Under the pieces are notes generated by a model. The model saw only the letters and a list, made by a program, of their open reading frames with translations. It made no database searches and had not been told where the DNA came from. From Eupeodes corollae (lineage: Eukaryota > Arthropoda > Insecta > Diptera > Syrphidae), in contig NC_079148.1 in assembly GCF_945859685.1 (NCBI RefSeq), positions 21,463,946 to 21,527,945 of the forward strand: 64,000 nt of DNA, written 5' to 3'. Shown one piece after another: positions 11,641-23,029 of this stretch. The translations under genes and the position numbers were made by a program. The stretch's first letter is position 1, and each line of letters starts with the position of its first letter.

Positions 11641-12809
11641 AAACATTGATTAATATCTGCTGTCTAATCTTGAAGAGTATATATGTAGGTACATCATACA
11701 TAGTCTATCGCCCCTGCAACCTTTCCTTCTAAAGCCTGCACAAATACTCTCAAAATGACACACATTTTTTCTAATTTTTTTATTTTGCAAAAAAACAACA
11801 CTAAATAAAATTTCGCACATTATTTTATGATCGTCATAACGCGGAAATACGAAATAAAATCCAAACACTAAAGTCGACTACTAACTGTATGATGTATGCT
11901 TCGAACAAGTGATCTGATGAAGAGCGAAATGCGTATACGCTTACGCTACGCACCCCTCCCTTCTCGAGCACCCTCCTTTCAAACAGTTATCTATGAGTTG
12001 GTACAGTACATAAATATTAATAGCATTGTTTGCTAATGTCTATTATAACTGTTGCTAATTTATCTGTGACCTAGTTTTTGGCCATAGCGATGCGTGTGCG
12101 TGTTATATGTAGATAGATAGATAGATAGATACTTTCCATATACACTACAACCCCTCTACCCACTGTTTTAACTATGTGTCGTATCTAATCATACATGCTA
12201 GCTGCTTTATGCTTACGCAATGCGTGAACGCTATATAGTCAATCATACACATGCACGCACAATATCAAAAACCACACATGTGAAAATAAAAAAAACTGTA
12301 CGCAAATATTTGAACGGTACATTGTGTGTAGTGTAGAGGTATTACGTATACACATAGATAGATTTTTGCCTTGAGTCGAACGAACTTTTTCGCAAATTTT
12401 ACGTCCTTGACACATTTGCGAATATTTTTTTGTAGATTTTTGTTTTCACTCTAACAAGCCTAGCCTGATGTTCGTTCACGTTTAGTTCATTGCTGAATGG
12501 TTTGTTTTTGTTGTGATACGCATTTGTTTAAATTGGTTAATTATTACTTTTATTATTATTTATACACATAGTAGGAACTTAACGCATTGTGTTTGAATTT
12601 GTATTTGTATTTTGTGTGGAAAAAGAAATATTCATATACCTTTGTACAAAAAGTTGCTCTATAATAGAGAACCCCATGTTTTGAATTTATTGAAATTGGA
12701 AGTAATCAGATGTCGCTAGTTTTTTTAGTTTTTTTTTTCTATTATTAAGTTGGTAGATTACCTATTTGTATTATTAATTTATTTATCAGATCTGTATCTA
12801 ACCTACATA
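11641..12809. other. host-like non-coding island
   Basis: Less AT-rich, with words typical of fly regulatory or intronic DNA (GTATATATGTAGGTAC, CGTATACGC) and a GATA microsatellite (separate entry). No open frame with protein-like character, and no splice-site pair that I can support. Confidence 0.4.
12111..12132 (+). repeat. (AGAT)n microsatellite
   Basis: Five uninterrupted AGAT units plus partial unit at 12111-12132. Confidence 0.9.
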
Positions 12810-12811
12810 TA

Positions 12812-13594
12812 CGAGGGCCGTTTGAAAAGTCGGTGCGAAAATAAAAACTGCATAATTTTTTTGGGTAAACCTTTTTTATTTTTCAACGTAGTCTCCTTTC
12901 AGGCTTATACACTTCGTCCAACGCTGCTCTAGTTTGTTGATTCCTTCCGAATAATAGGATTCGTCCAAAGTAGCCATTGGTCTCTACAATAGTCCGACGG
13001 AGCCAAGTCTGGAGAATAGGGGGGATGTGGAACGATTTGGAATCCTAATTCCAATAGTTTTGCGGTCGCAACTGCTGAGGTATGAGCTGGTGCGTTGTCG
13101 TGATGGAAAAGAACTTTTTTGTGGGCCAGTCGTGGACGTTTCTCTTTCAGCTCGGTTTTCAAACGGTCCAATAGCAATGAATAATTTCACCTGTAATCCC
13201 ACGCACCTTCACTCTTCTGTCATTCATCACCACATAATGGATTTTATCAATGATTTCTGGAGTTGTAACCTCAACAGGGCGTCTAGAATGTTCAGCGTCT
13301 ATTGTGCTCATATGGCCACTCCGAAAATGTTGAAACCACTTGTAAACTATTTTACTTGAAGGTACGCAGTCACCATAATGTTTATCAAGCTTCTAGTTAG
13401 TCAACATACGAAATTCTTTTTCGTTAATTTTTTTGACTTCCTCAATTTGAACGAATGTCAAACACACATCAATTGACCGACCTTGCTAAAACTTGGTGTA
13501 TTCTTTCAAGACATGCTTCTAACTGTAAACAATCTCGATATGCACCAGTTATGCCATCTGTCTGACTTTCCACGGACTTTTCAAACGACCCTCT
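12812..13594 (-). mobile_element. internally deleted mariner element (DD34D) with TIRs
   Basis: Terminal inverted repeats match. The left end reads CGAGGGCCGTTTGAAAAGTC and the complement of the right end reads AGAGGGTCGTTTGAAAAGTC. Both ends are flanked by TA (12810-12811 and 13595-13596), the usual mariner target. Total length is 783 bp against about 1.3 kb for intact members, so roughly 0.5 kb is lost. Transposase remnants run on the minus strand between the ends. The preserved TIRs and TA mean the copy could once have been mobilised in trans, but it encodes no complete enzyme. Confidence 0.9.
12877..13490 (-). pseudogene. mariner transposase, internally deleted
   Basis: The N-terminal helix-turn-helix half survives in pieces between 13490 and 13200 (about 13370-13260 reads close to the usual YKWFQHFRSGHMST..DAEHSRRPVEV region, then VMNDRRVKVR). 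The frame jumps at about 13180-13195 directly to the second catalytic region, LLDRLKTELKEKRPRLAH..., then HHDNAPAHTS and PYSPDLAPSDY. That leaves two of the three catalytic aspartates, spaced by 34 residues (DD34D). The first Asp was in the deleted segment. The C-terminus continues in another frame to KGDYVEK and a stop at 12877-12879. Not functional. Confidence 0.85.
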
Positions 13595-13596
13595 TA

Positions 13597-14213
13597 TCAT
13601 CATTCTTAAAGTTTTTATATGCATTTGATTTCATCCTTACAAACCATCACTAATCTATGTTATAAGGATGCAAAGATAGACAAAATTTCATATTTAACAT
13701 AATTCAGGTGTTTAAAAATATATTTTTAATAAATCCTTAAAAACATCACATTTCCTTGAATATTTTCCAAATTTTCAAACTTCTCGATTTATGTGACTAG
13801 AGCAACTATAAATATTACAAATTATGATACATTCAATGAACATCACATGTCCGTTGCGTAAAAGTCACATTTATTTAGATTGACTGGTTGACAGTTTAGT
13901 TAATGGAAAATTTATTAAATTTATTGTATAAATTTCCTTAAATTAGAGGATTCTGCTCTTGTATTTGGTTCAACTTACTTAATTAGGAGCCAGATGTTAT
14001 TTTTAATCATTGAATTTTTTTATAGCGATTATTGAAAATTTCAGTATTATTGAGACATAATTTCCTGAATCAAGCATTTGAGTCAAGAGCTAATTATCAT
14101 AGAAATCGAAAGTGATATGTGACACAGTCATATACATATGAGCTTAATCGTTAAAGACAGTGTGTAAGGTTATATTATACCTACACAGTGTGTCCAACGA
14201 TTAAGCTTATGTG
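13597..14213. other. AT-rich non-coding DNA
   Basis: No feature supported between the mariner and hAT insertions. Confidence 0.4.
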
Positions 14214-14221
14214 TTTTGGAT
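14214..14221 (+). repeat. left target-site duplication of hAT (TTTTGGAT)
   Basis: TTTTGGAT at 14214-14221 is repeated exactly at 15694-15701, flanking the inverted repeats. Eight bases is the hAT hallmark. Confidence 0.92.
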
Positions 14222-15693
14222 TAGGGATGTTGTGAATAAACGCATCTGCATCCGCAATTGCGGATTATTCGCAAAAATTCCAACATCCGCATCCGCATAA
14301 ACTGATGCTGAGTTTGTTGCGGATGCGGATGTTTTTTAACGTTTTTTTTCAAATTCGAAAAATAGCAACAGCAAGGCATACTACATCATGATCAATAAAA
14401 ACGACCCTTTCACCCTTAGTAAAAAATGTAAACTCAAAAATCTCCCAAGTAGGCGACTACAAAAGCAACAACAAGTCATATGCAATGGTCACACATTTGA
14501 GGATATAAAAGCTCTTTCTAAGTGGCCAGAGGACACACTTTATTTTTATATATTAAGTGAAAAAGTGATACAGATACAGAACATAAATGCCGCAACCAAC
14601 AAAAAGCAGCATCTATTTTATTTTAAATAAAGTCAGCGACAAGTCCGAATGCAAAATATGTCGTAAAACATACTTACGGAAAGAACGCATGACTTCTTCG
14701 TTAAAAAAACCACTTGAAGTCAAAGCACCCAGAAGAGTTTGTTTTATTTGAGAGCGCCAACAATGAACAAAACAAAAATATGACTAAATGGCTTTTACTT
14801 CTGATATTTGGATAGATCCCAGCTCAAGTGTTTCCTTACTAAGCTTAACTTGCCACGGAGTATCAGAAAACTTTGAACGAACACCAATCGTATTAAGATG
14901 CCAGACGTTTGCGGATCACCATAAAATTGACATCATTGCAGACAAATTTAACACAATGAGTGGAAAATAATTGAAAGCTGCCTTGAACTACTCAAACCTT
15001 TTGAAGAAACTACTCGTGAAATGAGCAGCTCTCAGGCACTTATATCATCTGTGATTCCTACAATTTTTCAAAAAAAATTTCATCTTTGCAAGACAACGAT
15101 TTGTATGCGATCTTAAAATACTTAGACCCTCGTAATAAGCATACATTTTTTAAACCCATCACCGAGGAAAGAATAAAAGATGTAATTCTAAAGATGACAA
15201 ATGATCTATTAAGGACCAGTTCTCCTACGTTGTCACCAAATGCAAACAACACAAAAAGAAGAAAATGGATGGGACTTTACATTTGGAACCAGAAACGTCC
15301 GGTTTAAGTCATAAGGTTTGCTTCAGAAACGATATGGCAACGATGCTAGATTCATCAACTAAAGACGAAGGTGAAGGAGAATCTGATAACGCTAGTCCCG
15401 AAGCACTTCTCCGAAGGGAGTTAGCATGTTACCGAAATAAAAAAGACATTTGGAAAGTCCATCAAACAGATTTTGAAAGGCTCTCCAAAGTTGCACTGAG
15501 GTATTTATCACCACCACCAGCCAGTGTTCCCAGCAAATTATTGAACGCAAAGATAGTCAATAAAATTTTCCTTTATTTACAGACTTAAAATTGTTTTATT
15601 AAAGAAAATCAAAAATCTGCATCCGCATCCGCGTATGTGAGTTTCAAAAAATCCGTATCCCATGTCAAAATTTGTGGATTCGCAACAACCCTA
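14222..15693 (+). mobile_element. hAT transposon, deleted copy with TIRs and 8-bp TSD
   Basis: Ends: the left is TAGGGATGTTGTGAATAA and the complement of the right is TAGGGTTGTTGCGAATCC, inverted repeats differing at two positions over the first 16. The exact 8-bp duplication TTTTGGAT flanks them. Just inside both ends are clustered GCATCCGC words (14243-14335 and 15617-15635), probable subterminal transposase-binding repeats. At 1472 bp the copy is about half the size of autonomous hAT elements, and it carries transposase fragments only. Clear ends with an exact duplication imply an insertion not old enough to have lost its boundaries. Confidence 0.93.
14388..15588 (+). pseudogene. hAT transposase, BED finger and C-terminal dimerisation remnants
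   Basis: Pieces lie in order. An N-terminal segment is at 14388-14630. A BED-type zinc finger is at about 14637-14745 (SECKICRKTYL then, after a frameshift, HLKSKHPEEF, giving Cys-x2-Cys and His-x4-His). A piece of the catalytic domain is at 14788-14960 (FTSDIWIDPSSSVSLLSLT, the usual TTDxWTS...Y region). A block of about 300 residues is then missing. From 15086 comes the C-terminal part (YLDPRNKHTFF) and the hAT dimerisation region at 15400-15545 (DFERLSKVALRYLSPPPASVPS). Several stops and frame changes mean no active enzyme. The BED finger would bind the subterminal repeats. Confidence 0.85.
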
Positions 15694-15701
15694 TTTTGGA
15701 T
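15694..15701 (+). repeat. right target-site duplication of hAT (TTTTGGAT)
   Basis: Exact match to 14214-14221. Confidence 0.92.
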
Positions 15702-16024
15702 ATACTGATGTGTAATATTTCTAGTTAACCATTGACGGATCATCGTACAGATTAGCACTGAGGCATAACACTAGTGGAAATCTGTTATTGAAAAGACCAA
15801 ATAATAAGCTTGTCAGATTATTTATCATAATTAATTGTCCGAATTGTGCTTTTTATTAGTATTAGAATATTATAATGCTGGGTGAATTCAGAGTTGATTT
15901 TGGCAACATTCTTAGCTTAGAAAGAGCTTCTGTGCTGCTTATATTCACAATGCAATAAACAGGCCATCAGAAATGATATTGCGTACCAACTACAGCCACA
16001 ATATGGTTTGTGCTTTAACACAAA
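15702..16024. other. AT-rich DNA, nothing recognised
   Basis: Unique-looking spacer between the hAT element and a retrotransposon relic. Confidence 0.35.
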
Positions 16025-17717
16025 CTTTAACTTCATGTGGTTAAAATGTACGGTACATCAGCACATCATCCATGCATGTTTTTTATATCGAACACAAATC
16101 TGGACAGAAATTCAACTTTTAACGAATTTGATGCTCTGTCCGACTCCATCCAAAGAATTGTTGCCCATTATCCTCACAATGAAATCGTCATTGCGGGCGA
16201 CTTCAGTGTGCACAATTCCTTTTGGCTTCGGTATTCAGGCCAGTCAACAAACAAGGGAGGCATGTTGAGGTCTTCGCTGAATTAAATCAATTAACTCAGC
16301 TTGTCGATAAGCCAACTCGAATCCCTGACGTTGCAGGTCAATCTGCCAACACCCTAGACTTGTTTCTTAATTCTGATCCTAATAAATATACAATCAGTGT
16401 TATGCCGCCTAAAGGTACATTAGACCATTGTACCTTACATGCAAATTTCTCATGTGCAAAAAAGCCAGTTAAGGAAAAATATTCTATGAGAACCATTTGG
16501 CAATATGAGAAAGCCAACTGGGACGGTCTTAATGAATTCTTCAGGAACTTTAATTGGTCACATTCTTTGTGGAATGAGACATTTTATCGCGAAAAGATTG
16601 AAATCTATCAAACCCAAACAGAACTCATTGTTTGATTTGAGCTGAAAAGCGGTTATTCGGTTCAGAGATGTAAGTTTCAGGATTTATAAGGCCAACCTCA
16701 CTGAGGAAAACCGAAATTAGTTTAACCAAGCTAGAAACGCTTTAACATATTCGACGAACCAAATTTTCGCATGACCAGAAATTCAGGCAAAAAATACTAC
16801 AAGGTCCTAAAAGTATCAAATATTTCTGGTCAGTTGTAAAAACGTACGAAACACAACATTTCCTTTAATCGCTCGATTAATAAATCCAATTTGCTTCCAG
16901 AACAGTTTGCTGTTAATTCGACGCTACCAAAAAGTGTCCTGAGTCCTCCTGTTCTGGAGAGTGTTAACGATTTTATGGGACAAATCTTCTTTCGCACTCA
17001 TACAGTTATAAGAGTATAAAAGACCTTGACAAACACAAATCAGCTGGCCCGGATAGTATTCCCCCTATTGTTCTGAAGAGATGTTCTTTAACGCTGGAAA
17101 AACCATTGCGTAAGCTTTTCCATCTTTCCTACTCTATAGGTCTCTTTCCGAGTGAATGGAAAACAGCATACATATGTACAGCCTGTCCCAAAAAAGGCGA
17201 ATCATTCTTCCCCTCCAAGGCCATGGAAACGCTGATTAAATATCAGCTTAAGAAATATCTCGAAGAATGGAAGCAATAGGTCTCTTGGTGATCTCATAGT
17301 TTATCTCACCGAACAGTGGAACAAATCTCTACATATTTTTGAGGAAGTCAGATTATTGCACTTGATATTTCAAAGATATTTGATAGAGTTTGGCATCAAG
17401 CTGTGTTATCGATGGTTTCAGTTCTGAAATTCATAAAATAAATGCTGGTGTTCCCCAGGGCTCCGTTTTGTCTCCGACTCTTTCCATGAGAGGCACTTGC
17501 ATCCAGAAAACTTATCAACTTTCAGTACTCGTTATGGGTATTACAGATTACCTCTTATGGAATGATCACATATTCGATATCGTCAACAATGCTGCTAGGT
17601 ACTTAGGATTTCTTCGACGGTGCAAGGAATTGTTCACCCGATCTGACCTGGCTGTAATTTATAAAGCCTTCATTCGTCCAAAAGTTGAAAATAACTAGCA
17701 TATTTGGGCAGGTGCTC
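16025..17717 (+). mobile_element. non-LTR retrotransposon relic, jockey/CR1 group (family 1, copy a)
   Basis: The plus strand reads through a fragmented ORF2. The end of an APE-type endonuclease is at 16037-16460: IVIAGDFSVHNSFWL, then NTLDLFLNSDPNKYTISV and LDHCTLHANFSC (the usual SDH block with Ser lost). The linker ANWDGLNEFFRNFNWS is at about 16513. RT blocks follow: KSAGPDSIPPIVLKRCS (about 17037), LDISKIFDRVWH (17361-17397) and AGVPQGSVLSPTL (about 17443-17481). Deletions remove the block between LDISK and GVPQGS and the YADD box, and many frameshifts are present. Ends in KAFIRPKVENN..IWAGA at about 17717. Same family as the minus-strand copy at 26905-29155. Confidence 0.85.
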
Positions 17718-18045
17718 CTTTTTTTCGTTGAAAACTCATGGTTTTACATTTGTCAACATGTAAAACAAGACCGTTATATTGCATCCGTCCCTGAATAACA
17801 TTAATTCTTCTTGCAAGCATCAGCATAAATTTGAACAGACGAATTTTGTTTGATCGAAACCAAGTCAATTATAAATAAAACAAATAGAATAGGACCAAAA
17901 TGGCTACCCTGGGGCACACCAGAATTCGGATCAAATGAACTCTAACACTAATTACGAAATTTAACACTATAACGTCTGTCTTTTAAATATGAGGCAGTAT
18001 TAGCTGAATTTTGATACCAAACATTACAAACTTGGCTAGCTTTCA
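17718..18045 (-). mobile_element. non-LTR RT relic (family 2)
   Basis: On the minus strand: SYLKDRRYSVKFRN (18005-17960), then DPNSGVPQGSHFGPILFVLF (about 17925-17865), then SVQIYADA (a YADD-box relic, Asp to Ala; about 17830) and a VDKCKTMSF-like block near 17755. This is the RT palm of a jockey/CR1-group element, different from copy a beside it and closer in its SGVPQGSH.GP motif to the relic at 37500-38815. It is joined tail to tail with copy a at about 17718. Truncated at both ends. Confidence 0.75.
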
Positions 18046-20060
18046 ATAGGCCTTAAATCTTGTAAAAAAATTGTCAGCAATAAGAACAAACATTATATAG
18101 CTTTGCATGGCGTTTAAGTTCCAATCTTAGAAAACTTAAATGCGTTTTCTTAGTGAATCTAAGATTGTTTACGAACAAAATGATGATGTTTAATAGGTTT
18201 ATTCATTATTTTGTATCTTTGAAACTCTATTACAAACAAAAATGTTCTTGAGAATAATACAACATATCAGACATTTTAGAATTTCTGTGTTAAAATAACA
18301 TCATTTTTGAAAATGTTCGTAACGTTCAAAATGCATTTATATCAATTTCATTTATTGGTAAATTGCCATTTATGCCAAATGCGGTGAACTTCTTGAGTGT
18401 AAAATAAAAAAATTGCAACAATTTTTTCACTTATTTGTTAATAACAAATGTAAACAAAAATAGTACCACGTCCTTCGAAATACAATGTGTTTTCCAAGAT
18501 ATGTTTATAATTTTCCATTGGTTAAAAAAAGTTTCCCGTCAGAGTATTGATTTCCTCCAACTTAAAAATTATAGTATTAAGATAAAAGTTTTTTAAGCTT
18601 TTAATTGGACCAAAATCATGAATTACTTAACAATATCCTAAAAACTTTAACTCAAAAACCGAGTAATCATTTGTTAGAATATTTTTAGGGCCCTAAGGTA
18701 ACTTTTAAAGAAAACTATTTTTTGAAAATTCTTTTACGTCCTAAAATTTAATTTTTAGAAGAAAAAACTAAATTATTATTTGGATTTGTCTCAAAAAAAA
18801 ATGTTAGGATGGCAGGGACATAGTTTTTTAATCATCAAATTGTTCTGAAATACATTTTTTTATCGCAGCGGAATCTCTCTTAAACCATAGATTTAGATCC
18901 TAGAAACTTTTACACGTTGAAAGCTGTTAAAATGTTCAATCCGACAAACTGGACCAATAGCAATAAATTTCAATGACCTTTTAACGAACAAAACTTGAAC
19001 ACTTTTGGTTTTAAATCCTGAGATATCCTAAAAATAATTTGAAGTCATGCAGATCAATAATCTCTAAGCATTAGAATTAATTTATTTTTCCTTTTTCAAG
19101 GTGTATCAAGAAATTTGAGTACTCAAAAAGATTTTCATTTTCACATTTTTAAAAAGCTCACGCTTAATCACTTATTACCCATAATTTTAATAAATCGTTT
19201 TTGTTCTATAAAATATATGTTTAAGGTATGAATTAAGAGGTGAAAACCATTTTGAACGTGTTCCATAATAGTCTTAGAAATATCTGATAACTTTTGTGAA
19301 ATCGTTGACTCTTTTATACAAACCTATTTTAATTAAAAAAAAATCTTACTACACAAATACATACATAAACACCTTAAACATTTATTTAAAGTCAGAAACC
19401 AATAAAATTCGAAATAAAATTACTTCAACAAATTACAACTCTCTCTCTAATTTATGTATTTAAACATAAAACTAAAAAAAATCAAATTTCAAATAGGTTG
19501 TTTGTTTTAAACTATAGACATGAGTTTGGCCCCAATAGCTTTGAGATATCTAAGATATCCATAGCCAAGTCATCCAAACATATTTTTTTGGCGTTTCTAA
19601 TGTTTAATTAAATTTTAATCAACACCAATTAGGCACAAAGCTATAAACTATCATCTACCACTACAAAATAATACCTAAACATAAAAGTCTAAACGAAAAA
19701 AACAAAACAGATTTTTCAAGTCCCACAGAATAGATTAATATAGAAACCTATAAGTGGAAGACATACAAAAGCACGCATTCAAAGATTAGGTACAGCACAT
19801 AAATAAAAGAAGCAAAAACTACAAAATAGAAAAAAACTAACCCAATAAAAATTCCAACATTAAAACTACAAAATAAAAATTCAAAATAAAACTAAGCATA
19901 GAAAACTTTAACAAAAAGCATTTGCCAAAAAGGTTACTGACCCCACATAATGGAACAAAATCTAAAAATCTATTTGCTAAATCAACTCGGTTTTTTATGC
20001 GTGTATTGTTTGTCTATTTACCACGCACCATATGCCATAACAATATAACAAGCTGTCAAA
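18046..20060. other. AT-rich non-coding DNA
   Basis: No domain, RNA gene or repeat family recognised over this 2 kb. Confidence 0.4.
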
Positions 20061-20111
20061 AGTGCGTAGACCCCATGAGAGTGCGTAGACCCCAAAAAGT
20101 GCGTAGACCTC
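20061..20111 (+). repeat. three-unit minisatellite AGTGCGTAGACCCC
   Basis: AGTGCGTAGACCCC at 20061, AGTGCGTAGACCCC at 20080 and AGTGCGTAGACCTC at 20098. The spacing is 18-19 bases. GC-rich against a very AT-rich background. Confidence 0.9.
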
Positions 20112-21014
20112 ATCAAAACTATTTAGTTTTTTTCTTTTTTCTATTATTTCGTTTGTATTTAATTTTATTTTGTGAGACTTATGTGTGATTCACGGAATTA
20201 ACACACTCACTGTAATAAAGTGTTGGAGCAAAAATTAAGAGATGTTTGCAAATTTACGTACAAAAGTTTTCTCTTTCGAACAAAATATTGTTGCTGAAAT
20301 TTTTGCAAACATTTTTATTTGGGGATTTTTATTTTTCGTTGAGGAAATACGAAAGTTAGCAACTTGTTTTTTAAGTAACTTACGTAATTTTAAAATATAA
20401 GCAAACATATTTTACGGGTTTTCAAGAGGTTGCTCTTCTAATTTTCAGGCAACATTTTCGTCACATCGTTGGTCGGCATTTTTAAGAGTTAAGTGCGTGA
20501 GATGTTGTTAGACATAAAAAAATATTGACGACTTTAGAGATTATAATATTATACTATGAGTAGGTACATTGACAATACGATAAGTTTTAGTATTGGGAGT
20601 GCTAGATTTTTGTTCAACATTTACCAATTTAAATTTGTGCAAATTTTGTTAAGATTTTATTTTGAAAGGGTGTTTCTTAGGAGGGTTTTATGTGGAAAAA
20701 AAAAGAATTACCTTATCGTCTACATCCACTTAAACTGGTGATAATTTGTTTTGCATATTTAGGCATTTTGAATTAAGGCATAATGTTAATAGAATTTTAA
20801 TAACATTTCCTTAAGGTCTTAGAAATTTGGTTTTGAAACCACAAAATAATTAGTTTCTTCGTAAATTTTTAAAATTTAATTAATCATGAAATTGTTTAAA
20901 TGTAAAGATTTTTAAGCTATTTTTCTTTTTGGCAACACTGGTTTAAAACAGCTTACGCACGGTTCGTGTTTTTTTTTTCACTGTCAAATATCTTCAGTTT
21001 GCTCTATAATTTAA
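20112..21014. other. AT-rich non-coding DNA
   Basis: Nothing recognised. TTTGGCAACACTG at about 20930 is a word often seen upstream of fly genes, but alone it supports no call. Confidence 0.35.
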
Positions 21015-21420
21015 CCATAAATCGTCTTACAAACGAACAACGCTTGCAAATTATTATTATAACAAAGCGTGCTCTGTTAAGAAAGTTTATCGCGCGCTTC
21101 TTACATTTTATGGTCACCTCATTTTTGGCTCAATGGATACGTAAATTAGAAGAATTGTAGATTTTGGAGTGAATATCAGCCAGGAGCAATTCAAGAGCTA
21201 CCAATGCATCCAGAAAAATTCACAGTTTGGTGCGGTTTATAGGCTGGTGGCATCATTGGACCGTACTTCCTCAAAGTTAATGCTAATTGTAACGTAATTG
21301 TGAATGGTGAGCACTAACTTGAGATGATATCCAACTTATGTTTGACCAAAATGCAAGAGCTTGACGGTGCCACATACCACATATGGAAGACAACATTTTT
21401 CTGAATGTAATATGTTTTTT
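21015..21420 (+). mobile_element. mariner/Tc1-superfamily relic (transposase fragments)
   Basis: The N-terminal block at about 21018-21110 reads RLTNEQRLQIIIITKRA.. then KVYRALL-like and a FYGHL-like segment in shifting frames, the start typical of a widespread insect mariner-like transposase. After a large internal deletion, the catalytic-domain block at about 21170-21385 reads ELPMHPEKFTVWCGL, AGGIIGPYFLKVNANCNV and EMISNLCLTKMQELDGATYHI (usual form ...WFQQDGATCHTA, with a short deletion fusing LD to DGAT). No inverted repeats were found. Dead copy, plus strand. Confidence 0.72.
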
Positions 21421-22979
21421 ACTTTTCTAAAGCTTTTAAGAAATCATCCTGTATAAGCATTCATTTCAGTCGGCAACCAATATGTTTGAGTTGGAAGAAG
21501 ATAATAAGCAATGCAATAATGTGAAAGTTTAAACTTAAATATTTTGAAGTTTGTATGAATTTTAAGGTAAAAAATGTCTTAATAAATATTTTATTATCAT
21601 TTTTGGCTTATTTTATACAAATTGGAAACATTTTGGGAGTAATATCTATAACAAATTGTTAAAATATAAAAGAATCAATTGTAGTTGTGTAGATATTCAT
21701 AAAAAGAAATATATATATTTCTTATGAATATTACAAGAACAAATTTCTCAACATACACTTATGTAAACAAATTAAGGAATCAAGGAAAATGTGCAGTTAT
21801 TTTTCAAAATGCTTTAAACAGATTAAAGACGTAATTTTAACCCTTCATATTTCTAGTTTTGGAAGAATTTAACATATTTTTTTGATTTGTTTGAAAATTT
21901 GTTATTATTTCGGAAACACTTTCAAACACTTTCCGAAAATAAACCTTTCAAAATCAAGAGATATTTTTAAAGACAATGAGGCTAAAGCCAAAAGTCTTGA
22001 TTCTGAAAAACCATCAATTATTTTATTTCTATAGTTTTTTTACTTTTCTTTTCAATTTCAATTCCTTAGAACTGCTCCTTAATGTTCTGTGCTGATTTTG
22101 GCTGCTCAAACATTAACAATTCAATAAAAAAAATAATTTTGATTTAAGATTCAATCTCTAAACCATTTTAAAAATATATAATTTATATATATACATACAT
22201 ATATATATTAAATAATTTCGATACGAAGTTTATTTACTGGTTTTTATACAGCGTTTTCGATAGTTCACCATAACTTTCGAGAATGTGTTCCTTAAAATTT
22301 TTCGATCGCATGTATTTAGTTTTAGTTTTTTTCTTAAACACATAAAATTGAAATTTTGATTCTTACATAATCTAAATTTAAATTATATCAGCTTGGAAAG
22401 TTGTTTGAGAATTGGTAAGGATATTAAAAAATGTTAACAAATTTTATGCTTAATAGCTTTGGTAAATAAGTTAACATGGTTTTCAAGTTACAAAAATAGA
22501 GATAATCACGGTTTTTGACGGTCTAAAACTTATGACGCAGACACTTAACACTTTAATAAGACTTTTCACATAATTTTAGAACACCAAAATTGAATTATAA
22601 ACACATTTCATATTATTATCTTTCGTACCGCTTTTGAAAACCTTGTATTATCAAACTTTTTGTTTTCTGCAGTAAATTAGAGAATGCAATAAAATTCAAT
22701 GTATTTTGATGGCCTTAATCTTATAAAGTAGATTTTTTAATAAAATTGTACTAAAAAATCTGAAACAAATGCTAAAACATTTATGTTATACCGATTTTCA
22801 ACAGAAAAAGGCAAAACAAAGTTTGAAATTACTTTTTGTTTTTGTAACGAATCTATTGTCTAAAAAATAATTCTTTTATATTAAGTTTTTGAAATGAATT
22901 AAAGAAGAATTTTTAAAACTTGAGCAAATATAGGGTCCGCCATCCAACGTTTTTTTTATCAACAAGTGCATATTTCGTG
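21421..22979. other. AT-rich non-coding DNA
   Basis: Nothing recognised. A short (TA)n-rich tract lies at about 22185-22210. Confidence 0.4.
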
Positions 22980-23029
22980 AATGGTAACACTTAGCTCACG
23001 AAGATAGTTGTGGGCTAGGTGTTACCATT
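22980..23029. repeat. 16-bp inverted repeat (hairpin)
   Basis: AATGGTAACACTTAGC (22980-22995) pairs with GCTAGGTGTTACCATT (23014-23029), with one G-T wobble, around an 18-nt loop. It directly precedes the transposase relic that starts at 23030. Confidence 0.85.
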
